Assembly: GCF_902167145.1 (NCBI RefSeq)
Contig: NC_050098.1
Coordinates: 110,770,207-110,834,206 of the forward strand
DNA from: Zea mays
Lineage: Eukaryota; Streptophyta; Magnoliopsida; Poales; Poaceae
Length of the DNA stretch: 64,000 bases
Reading direction: 5' to 3'
This document shows, one piece after another, positions 45,530 through 54,629 of this stretch (its first letter is position 1; the number at the start of each line of letters is the position of its first letter). Under the pieces are notes generated by a model. That model saw only the letters and a list, made by a program, of their open reading frames with translations. It did no database searches and had not been told where the DNA came from. Position numbers and translations under genes: made by a program.

Positions 45530-47060
45530 TCTTCTTTTCTTCATTTGTGGAGACTTCCTTCTTTAGCTTGTTATCTCTTTTCCTTTTAAAACTAGTCGAA
45601 AAGCACTTTGAAAAGTGGTATCAATAGTACAAGGAAGTATTTAATGAATGATGATATTTATATATGAATGACAAATAAATCATCATTTATGAGGCATAAA
45701 GGCATAAATTAAATTTCTTTTAAGTTCATGCACATAGAGGAGTGAATTAACAATATGCACCAATTTACAAATTTAAGCCAAAAGGAATTTAACCTTCATA
45801 TTGACATTTCTTTCCATAGAATAGATTATTACCAATTGAAAGAATGCCACTTGAAAGGAACTACAATTGATCAACTATCAATTGAAGCAATTAGTTCCAT
45901 ACCTTTGCCTTGAGCATTCATAATCTTTATTTTAGGTGAAGATTAATATTTAATGCTTGTGATTTTACCAATTGAAAGAGCACAATCTCTACTTATGAAT
46001 TTCCATGAAATAGCTTAAAAGAGATTGCATTAGAAACACAAACAATAGTTTTCTATTTAGCAACCTCTAGTATGAATGACCACAAGGTTACTAAAATAAG
46101 GAAACCTCATGATATGAACTAAATTACCCTTACAAACATCATGCATAACCCTGATTTAAACATGGTGAAAATAGCATGATTATTTAATTAAGTTTACATG
46201 GCAATTTTAATTCATAGCATGCTGAGTGATTAATTTAGAAGACTCAAAACCAATTTAAACAAGAAGGAATACAGCGCATAGTATTGGATTGATCTTCTTT
46301 GTTGTTGAATGACACATTCCATTTCAGAAACACATTCTCATGTTGTGAGACTACATAAACACTTAGATAGAAACATTAGACTCACAACTCTAGTCATATA
46401 GAGAATTCCCCTTTTGGTAAGTGCTATAAGAATTTGAATTTCTTACTTAGCACTCTATTCATTTAAGAACGTGGGATAATCCTCTTTATGTCTAGGTCAT
46501 GGCAATAATACGATAATTAATTTGAAATATGCCACAAGATACATACAACCAATTTAAAGCATGTAGATGGTCACAATATAAAAATATAAACTTGCAATCT
46601 ACCATATAATTGGATCTTTTCAAAGGCAAGGTAAAATCTTTTAAGTTCATTCTCAAGTGCTTCATTTTTCCTATGTGGCTACAAAAGACACAAAGGAATA
46701 TACTAATTGAAAGCAATGTGCACTTAAGAATTAATTATTACCATCCTTTGGATATCCCTTAGTTGTAGGCCTTTTGCTTGATTCCCACAAAGGTTAATGC
46801 TTATTCCCTAGAACACAAGTTCTTGCTAGAGATGAATATGAAGTTAGTGATATAACAACTCAATTCATCTTTAGGCCAATCTTAAAAGAATAGTCAATGT
46901 AAGATTTATAGCTTGAGATAAAAATTGAGTTAAACTTGCTCAAGCACCCCAAAGCTTCATATCATCTTCGGGTACCTGCAAAACTTATTAAGTACATTTT
47001 GGTACCCATTTTTGGATGAGTCCACTAAGGTTAGCTAATAAGTACTTAGGCACCCAAATG
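45530..47060 (-). repeat. Diverged internal duplication, copy 2
   Basis: This is the partner of 43480-44560; it includes the last exon-like part of the better preserved gag gene and a hairpin at 46341-46389. Confidence 0.6.
46341..46389 (-). other. Hairpin module, copia C copy 3
   Basis: TTGTGAGACTA (from 46344) and TTAGACTCACAA (from 46377) pair through TTGTGAG/CTCACAA and TA/TA with one mismatch between. A CCCCTTTT tract follows at about 46407. It is the least intact copy. Confidence 0.55.
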
Positions 47061-48554
47061 GCCTTTGTGCTAGTTTTAGGTGAACTAATTACCTTTCTAG
47101 CACAAGTGTCATTTTTGGGTCTCCTAAGCGAATATGAATGAATTGACATGGTAGGCTTAGGATACTTACTCATGGGACAATCCTTGCAAAGGTGTCCCTT
47201 TCTTCGGCAAGTGTAGCAAATATGATTTTTAATTTTGCAAGACACATTATTGCCTTGCTTCTTGTTTGCTACATGGTTAGTGAACCTCTTTCTTTTAAGC
47301 CACTATCTTTTATGTAGGGACATGACTTAATCTCATGTCCCTTCTCATGACATTGATAACACTTTCTAGTGCATATTCTCTTATTTGGAGGAGTGGTTTG
47401 TTTGTTACCTTGTGTGGAGCATGTAGAGGTGTGGTTGAGGCACTTGTCATGAGCTTTGGCTTTCTTCTCTTGATGTTTGCTCATGCCTTTCTTGGAAAGC
47501 TTGGTATTCTTTTGAAGGGGTTTTGTGCATGCTACGGTTGTCCCCTTCTCAAGCTTTTTCACCAAAATATCATGGTTATCTTGAGAAGGTTGAGCATGAC
47601 ACTTTCCCTTCAAATGAGTCAAGCTCCTTTTTGGCCTCTCATTTTCTTCCTTGAGCTCATTGTTTTCTTTTGCATAGGAAACATTACATGTTCCTGAAAA
47701 TTCTAGCTCAATGGAAGATTGGCTTTCTTGAGAGCAACATTTGTTAGCACATGATAATATAGTTTCTATTTGAGTACATGTGCATATGTGAGGTTGGTAT
47801 GATTTCAAATTAGTTAACACAACCTCATGAGCCATTTCTAACTTGATATGTGAATACAAAATTTATTATGAGAGCACACAAGCATATCATGTTTTTCTTG
47901 CAAAGCTAGATTTTCAATATTTAGCTTTTCTATCGTGTTCTTGAGCATAGCTTTTTTATTTTCTAATTGAGCAATATATGATGAATTATTAACAGCTTTA
48001 ATTTGCTCAATTATAATGTCTTCATACCTTTGGACCAAATCATCATGAGAGCACTTTAGCTTCTCATGTTCTTTGGTAAACTTCTCTAAATCTTCAATTT
48101 TTCTGATGACGAAATCTTCTTGCTTATGAAGCATTTCTTTTTGTTCTTCCGCTCTTTTCATGAGTTTGAGCAAGCTCATCCGATTTTTCTTGCCTAGTTG
48201 AGCGAAGAATTGTTGAAGATCATCCTCATCTTCACTATCACTTTCATGCTCCTCCACATCCTCACTTTCGCTTTCACTATCACTCCCATTAGAGACAAAG
48301 CACATATGAGAAGTGGATTTGAAAGACAAACCTTGTGAAGAGGTGGATTCGTTGTTTGGTCTCCATCGATCATTTTCTTCTTCTTCAATCTTGTTCTTCG
48401 CCTCATCTTCCTTCATTTTGAGGAACATCCTTTCGACGATCCTCATGGCAAGGTCTATTGCCCTAGGATCAACATCTGCATCAAAAGATGAAGTCGAGGC
48501 AACCTCAACTATTTCAAGCTTAGAAGCACTTTCGTTTCTTAGTCCCCTCGACAT
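46988..48554 (-). pseudogene. Copia C gag-like gene, coiled coil and two zinc knuckles
   Basis: It starts MSRGLRNESASKLEIVEVA at 48554, 40 bases inside the primer site. The first frame (47838-48554) holds an acidic SDSESESEDVEEHESDSEDE tract and a long coiled coil. A one-base shift near 47845 leads into 47269-47859, with a zinc knuckle CYQCHEKGHEIKSC. Another one-base shift near 47270 leads to 46988-47245, with a second knuckle CYTCRRKGHLCKDC and the gag-end motif pair AIWVPKYLLANL and KWVPKCT. It matches the tail half of A2 gag but lacks the capsid (UBN2) region. It may be a defective gag or a protein kept by a non-autonomous element. Confidence 0.82.
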
Positions 48555-48594
48555 GATCTTTCCCTCACGTGGTTAAGCGTTAGAATGAGGATTA

Positions 48595-48607
48595 GGCTCC
48601 GATACCA
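48595..48607 (-). other. Primer binding site of copia C
   Basis: The sense strand reads TGGTATCGGAGCC two bases inside the LTR, identical to that of A2. Confidence 0.88.
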
Positions 48608-48609
48608 TT

Positions 48610-50739
48610 TGAAAGTTGCTTAGAGGGGGGGGGGTAAATAGGAAAGCAGAAACATTTTCAACAAAAAAACTAGAAATGAACTGGGTAAAACCGGTTCAGC
48701 CAGTGTCAAAACCGGTTCAGCCGGTTTGCACAAGCTCAACTAAAGAATGAGATATAAACTTAATTGATCTCGAAATTCACCCAGTTAACTTTGGAAATGA
48801 GATGTTCTAGTTGATCCACATGGTTCAAAGTAGTAGATCTGAGAAGGGTACTTCTCAAAATCCACATACCAAAAAGATATAAACAAATCTTAGACGGAAT
48901 GGTGTAAGAACGAAGAATACAAACAAACACAATGAGCAAGAACCCAAGAGACATAAATCTCGAGGTTCAGTCACACCACAAAGGTGCCCTACTTCCTCGT
49001 TGAGGCACCCACCAAGAGCCAGGTCTCTTTAAACCCTAATCCTCCCTTTGCCGACCACAAAGGTCAAGCCCACACACTAATCTTTGCTCAAACAAGCGGG
49101 TAAAACAAAGTTTCTTGTGGTCTTCCACAAGATTTAGAGACTCACAAGAGAGACCTAGTCGTCTAGGAGCTAGAAGCTCCAAGAGTAATGAATCCACAAA
49201 GAACTTGATGTAGTACCAAAGCTTGAATCAAGAAGGACAAGAAGAATTTAGAGATGAAGCACAAAAACTGCAGCTCTTCAATCTCACTCAAAGATTTCTC
49301 CCCAAAGATTTGAAATGGGAGAGGCAAGAGGTGTGTGAGAGAGAGTGAGGGGTGTTTCTCAGGTTAGGAATGAATTTTAGTCATGCTCCACTGTGGGGGA
49401 GAGAGTGGGAGGTGTATATAAAGGAGCCCCAAAAGCTGGTGGCCGTTGGACCTTTCTGACCAAAAACTGGTTGAGCCGGTCCTAAAGCCGGTTGAGCTGA
49501 TCCTAAAACCGGTTGAGCCGGTTTCTGCCAGAGGGTTTTTCAGTTCAATGACTGGCTCAGATGGAGGGTAGACCGGAGTCAAAACCAGCTGAGCAGGTCT
49601 AAAAACTGTCTGAGCTGGTTTTCAAAAAGGCTGACAGAGCAGACTAACAGAGCAGAAAAGTGGAAGAGTCCAAAAATCGGCTGAGCAGGTTTTGAAAAAC
49701 CGGTGGAGTTGGTTTTTGAATACCAGCTGAACCAGCCTGAAAACTAGCTGAACCAGTATTTTCCAGAGAGCAATTTTGGCCAAGATAAACTTAAAAAGGT
49801 TGTACTACATACTTTCACTAAGGATTAACAAGGGTAAAATAGAAGTTTTAGATCAAGAATTTTGAGCTTTAGTACCAACACTAACCTTCTTTTTGGACCC
49901 CCCCTTGATAGTAAGACGATTCCTATACTCAAGTTAAATAAAATATAATTAAGTAAACTCCTTGAGTCATTGGTGTCTCATGTGTGATGTCTCCATGCCA
50001 TTGCTTCATAAGGATCACAAACATCTTTGTCTCACCTTTTGAAGCAAACACAAATCGAGCCTCATGGCTTCAAGTCACCTTACTAATGCATCAACATATT
50101 ATAACTCTTCATAGCTGATTAGTTCATCGACTTAGTGCAAGTACTCTCTTCTTCACCTTAGCCATGGTACCTCGGTCCACAAGTCGTTGCTTGGCCTTCA
50201 CCTTCGCTTAGTTCCTCGAAGCCCTTTCCTTGCTATCTTCACCCTATCAAGCCATTCTTGAGTCACATCATATTGAGCATCCATTGAGAGAATCATTTCT
50301 TCGATATTGTGAACCTTGCTTGAATGTAATCTAGATATAAATGCTAAGATCAATAAAGCTCTAGTTTGATTCTCATAGAAGCATATATGGACTAATAGGA
50401 ATATAGCCAAGCCAATTCATGATTCCTCATATCTTATTCACTTTGGCTTGATCAATCCTCTTAATCACTTCAACCTCTATTCTGATTATATTTATGCATA
50501 GTGATTTCTCAGGTCTTGTCGATATATTCAAACCAATATAGAGACCATATTATATCCATTTGCATTGTCTCACTGGTTATTTAACCTTGTGTTGAACCTT
50601 TGTTCACTGATCATTATACACTATTCAAGTATGTTCATCATACTGAATTTCATGTTCAACACTTAGCAAACTTGTTAGACCTTTAAATGTGTTGTTATAC
50701 AAATCACCAAAACTCACAAAAGGGATGAATGCACTTTCA
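48610..50739 (-). repeat. 5' LTR of copia C (2,130 bp), uninterrupted
   Basis: It starts TGAAAGTTGCTTAGAGGGG and ends GCACTTTCA. It holds more CCGGTTGAGCCGGT-type units (48690-48725 and 49460-49760) than its partner. The site where E entered the other LTR is empty here (CTTCG at 50202-50206). Confidence 0.9.
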
Positions 50740-51144
50740 CTTCGGCTTGCTCGAATGTGAAGACATGAGAGAATGATTACAGTTTAGCGTGAACAGTACG
50801 GTGCTACTGTTTATCTATTTATAGGCACAGGACGCAGCCTGAGTAAAAGTGCATTTATGCCCTTGACATTCATCTATAACCATAACACGAATCATTAAGG
50901 ATTGGATAGTCTTTGTCCCTTTTCGGTCCTCATCATACTTGGTCTTCGTCATCACCTCAAGCCGAAGCTCTTCGGTTATAGCTCCGTCATCCATTCTCAT
51001 CACCTTCGGGTTATATACTCACCCCGTCACAAGAGAAAACCTTCATCCTAAAGCCGAGGCCCCCCTGTAATAATCCATGCCATACTAAAAACATATGGTA
51101 AGTCACGTTTTTTAGGACCTTCAGAAGAGAAAGGCCCCCCAACA
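50740..51144 (-). repeat. 5' LTR of element D, part 2
   Basis: It begins with the CTTCG duplication and ends GGCCCCCCAACA, the outer LTR end. The sense-strand TATA box is the reverse of TATTTATA at 50816-50823. Next to it is the GCCTATAAATAGAT-like block shared with E and G. Flank TGTTT (51145-51149) is the expected target duplication. Confidence 0.85.
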
Positions 51145-51191
51145 TGTTTGTATTAGCTTAAATATTCTAATTTTGAGTTTGTTTTTTCCAG

Positions 51192-52020
51192 AGTATGTTG
51201 CTAAGCAAAGCTCTAAAAATGCAACAAGATGATGAGGATAGGAAGAACGAAGTTATTCTCAAGGGTTTGGAGGATAAAATCAAAAAACTTGAGGATTCTT
51301 TAAAAGAGAAAGATGAGTTGATGTGCTCGACCGAAGGATCATTGCCGAAGCACAAGCTGAGAATAAGAAATTGGGCAAAGAGCTAGTGGATGCTCAAACA
51401 CTTTTAGAAGAAACGTCTAGCCGATTCAACTGTGAATCTGAAGCTTTGAAAATGTCACTTAAGGTTGAGGTTGAGAAGAACATGAAGCTCAGTGAAGCGT
51501 TGAGAGCTCTTAAGGAGGGATGCTTTAACTTTGCAAGCCGATGCACTGCTCTGTTGAAAAGCATATTCAATTTAGTTAGAGGTGCATCTGAAGAAGCTAG
51601 CTTCTCTGCCGAAGATATCCCCAGGGCACTCTAATGCATTGAGAAGGAGGTTGACGTCCTCGATGAAGTCATAACCGGCCATGTAGACTTCTGTGCGCTG
51701 GTGGCTTCTCGTGGTACAGCAGCCGCTTTCATAAAAGTCAGGTGTAATCATGCAAGGACTGTCAACAGGCTGAACTTCAGCCTTTCATCATCGGACCTGG
51801 TTGATGTTCCAGCCGAAGCCCGAAGCATAGGGAACAGGTTCATCACTCAAATTTGGGGTAAGGGCGGACACGAGTTGGCATGAGACGAAGACCAGAACCT
51901 ACTTAACAAAGTATAGCTCTTAACCTTTATTCTTTTACCTTAAATTTTTCCTTACCAGATTTCTGATGACCCTGTTCCTCGCCATTTTGTAGGGTAATGA
52001 CACCGAAGGTCAATGAACCG
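51192..52020 (+). pseudogene. Antisense ORF of element F, C-terminal part
   Basis: It follows a polypyrimidine tract and CCAG acceptor (51182-51191), so D lies in the preceding intron. It encodes a coiled coil (LLSKALKMQQDDEDRKNE, KIKKLEDSLKEKDEL), EALKMSLKVEVEKNMKLSEA and CFNFASRCTALLKSIFNL, then after a stop at 51632 DFCALVASRGTAAAF and ARSIGNRFITQIWGKGG. A second acceptor TTTTGTAG at 51985-51992 leads to a short last exon. The same order is in G (63478-64000). A frame change near 51330 and a stop show it is broken. Confidence 0.8.
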
Positions 52021-52545
52021 AAGCTAGATCTGAAGCTTTGAAGTAGTCTTTGTAGGATTCCCCTTAACTTCTGTAAAAACACTTTGGAGACTCTTTTGCG
52101 CAAGAAATGTAATATTTTGACGAAGGATTGTAATTGAAGTGCGAACAGAATTGTAAATATTTGTAAATACTTTGTAATGTTTTTTTACCTTACATTCATA
52201 TGCCTGCTGCTTTGTTATGGATGAAACAAATGCTCGTAGCTTTTGAGCCGAAGGTGAAAAACAGCTTCCCTTCTTTTCGTTCACGACAAATCGCCTCTTG
52301 AGTAAAATCAACGATCGGGTTCTTATGAACAACGAAATCTGATTTAAGACGAAGCATCTTCTAATATGTGAAGCTTTATCTCATTGAAGGTAGAAGTCCT
52401 TATTTTTGCTGTTAATGCTTTGAGCTTTATGTCATGATGAATCTACGGATGTCTAATGTATGTTTGTATGAATGCAAAAGATGATATGATGAAGTATGCA
52501 GATGTATGGCAAAGGTAAAAATCACGCAAATACGCACCTAGACTC

Positions 52546-52810
52546 TGCATCCCCTTAGGAACGACTTTGGAGTCTCTTCACCTTTTACTTAGGTGATAAT
52601 TTAGCTCTACACTCCCTTGGGAACGACTTTGGAGCTAAGCTTTGCATCCCCTTTGGAATGACTTTGGAGCTTCTTCACCTTTTACTTAGGTGGCATTTAA
52701 GCTCTGCATCCCCTTAGGAATGACTTTGGAGCTTCTTTACCTTTCACTTAGGTGGCATTTAAGCTCTGCATCCCCTTAGGAACGACTTTGGAGCTTCTTC
52801 GTACTTTTTT
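52546..52810. repeat. Tandem repeat tract of element F
   Basis: Four copies of CTCTGCATCCCCTTAGGAAC, then GACTTTGGAGCTTCTTCACC, lie at about 75-base spacing, as in D, E and G. From here to 52984 there is only non-coding sequence. Confidence 0.82.
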
Positions 52811-52984
52811 ACACTCGATGATGTAATCTCAGATCTTTACATTTTACATGTGGGGGAATTTGGCCCTTGTATTGCACAGGGCTGCTCAAAATTAAAAATT
52901 ACAGCCTATGGCCCCGTTAAAAACCTTTCTCCCCTCTTGAATGGAAAAGGGTGCCATAGGGAAAAAATAAGAAAATTACAAGAT

Positions 52985-54629
52985 TTACACATAATATCTT
53001 CGGAGTTCATGTGCATTCCATGACCTTGGAATGTCAGTTCCATCAATATCTTTCAGCCTGTAGGATTCAGGTCTTGACGAAGACACCACCAAGAAAGGAC
53101 CCTCCCATTTGAGTTGAAGCTTTCCCATTGTATCTGGATTGGCCACCCTCCGAAGCACCAAGTGCCCTGGCTTGATGTTTTCAATCTTACTTTCTGATCT
53201 CACCATTTAATTATTTCAGCTTGATACTTATTGATGTAATCTACCGCTTGAAGCTTGGTCCCTTCTATGGTGTCTTTTGTTATTTTGCAATCCTCTTCAT
53301 CTTCTGCCGAAGCTAAGGTCCTTATTGATCCTGTTCTTGCTTCTTCTGGGGTTATTGCTTCGTCACCAAACAGAAGCTTGAATGGGGTAAACCCTGTTGA
53401 CCTTGAGACAACAGTGTTGTGATTCCATACCACCTTTATCAACTCGTGTGACCACTTTCCTCTAGGCTGATTGAAGATTGACTTCATTATCATTGGTATT
53501 ATGATTCCTTTGGCCCGTTCTACTAGTCCGTTTGATTCTGGATGTCTCACTGATGCAAAATGTATTTTTTGTACCAATCTGGTCACAAAAAACCTTGAAT
53601 GTTTCGGCATCAAACTGAGTCCCATTATCAACTGTGATGGCCTTCGGCACACCGAAACGACAAACAATATTTTGCTAGAAAAACTTTTGAATTGTGGCTG
53701 CAGTGATTGTAGCTAGAGGTTTAGCTTCAATCCACTTTGAGAAATATTCCACAGCTACTACAACATATTTTAAATTTCCTTGTGCTCGTGGAAGTGGCCC
53801 CAAAAAATCTAGACCCCACCTTTGCAATGGCCAAGTGGGCTGAATTAGTTGAGTTAGAGATGAAGGTTGCTTCTAGTCTCTGGCACACTTATGACCGTTT
53901 TCGCATTTTTGAACTAGATCTGCTGCATCCGAAGCTACCTTCGGCCAATAAAATCCTTGTCTGAAAACCTTTCCTAGTGAAGGCCTGGACCCAATCTGAG
54001 CTCCGCACAGTCCTGTATGTATTTCCTTCATCAGCTCTTGACCTTCGGTTCTAGACAAACACTTTAGTAATGGGGAGCATACTCCTTGTTTATACAACTC
54101 TCCCTCTATGATTACATAGGGTCTTGTTCTAGCTTCCATTCTTTTGATGTAAGCTTCATCATCCGAAAGACAATTGCCTTGCAAGAAAGATACAATTTCA
54201 GTCCTCCAATCTTCGCTGTGCACTGGCGAGATTGTAAGCACTGCTCTCTCCATGAGCTCGACTGAAGGTGCTTTTATTGTTTCAAAAAATACTTTTGAAG
54301 GTAATGGAAGCCCCTGTGCCGCTGACTTAGCTAATAGGTCTGTATGTTCATTTTCTCCTCTTGGGATATTCTTCACAGAGAAACCTTCGAAAGAAGCTTC
54401 CATCCTTCAGACTGTGTCCAGATACTTCTCGAGCTTCAGGTCTCTTGCTTTACTGCTTTTGTCAACGTGACCCAAAATAACTTGTGAGTCAGATTTAAGG
54501 ATTGCCCTTTTTATTCCCATTGCCTTAAGCTTCCGAAGCCCAAGAGAAGGGCTTCATACTCCGCAATGTTATTTGTGCAGTTGAATTCCAGCCTTGCTGC
54601 AAAGCAGGTTCTAATCCTAGATGGTGAAA
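52985..54629 (-). pseudogene. Element F pol: second RNase H end and integrase
   Basis: From the solo LTR leftwards: CFAARLEFNCTNNIAEYEAL of the second (archaeal-type) RNase H, then 53873-54403 with SFEGFSVKNIPRGENEHTDL and the integrase zinc domain, then a core over two frames (PKAITVDNGTQFD; SNGLVERAKGI), then GFTPFKLLFGDEAITPEEA, and a C-terminal part at 52985-53206 (GKLQLKWEGPFLVVSSSRPE). Frame changes near 53650 and stops at 53870 and 53200 break it. It is a clear homologue of G pol in the opposite orientation. Confidence 0.88.

Larger units (their letters stand above)
41149..46980 (-). other. Copia C internal non-coding region
   Basis: This is 5.8 kb of AT-rich sequence with no pol frame. 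Extra polypurine-type tracts on the sense strand lie near 41433, 41451, 41520, 42421 and weakly 43154 and 46405. Three hairpins of one type lie at 42356-42402, 43091-43146 and 46341-46389. The sequence also contains a diverged direct duplication, including a second decayed gag end at 44478-44556. The spacer text ATTGAAAG and AATTGAAGC recurs many times. Confidence 0.7.
31583..50739 (-). mobile_element. Copia C, pol-less Sirevirus-like element
   Basis: This minus-strand element is about 11.7 kb without the inserted gypsy E. A perfect target duplication CTTCG flanks it (31578-31582 and 50740-50744). The left LTR is split by E (31583-33130 and 40612-41148); the right LTR is 48610-50739. A tRNA-iMet primer site (48595-48607) and polypurine tract (41149 onward) fix the orientation. 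Inside are a gag-like gene (46988-48554) and 5.8 kb of non-coding sequence with no protease, integrase or RT. It is therefore a non-autonomous element that would need pol from another copia. Confidence 0.9.

Noticed and set aside
42000..46900. Possible tRNA or small RNA genes among the short inverted repeats
   Set aside because: I found no cloverleaf, no A and B box pair and no CCA-type end; the inverted repeats fit the hairpin modules.
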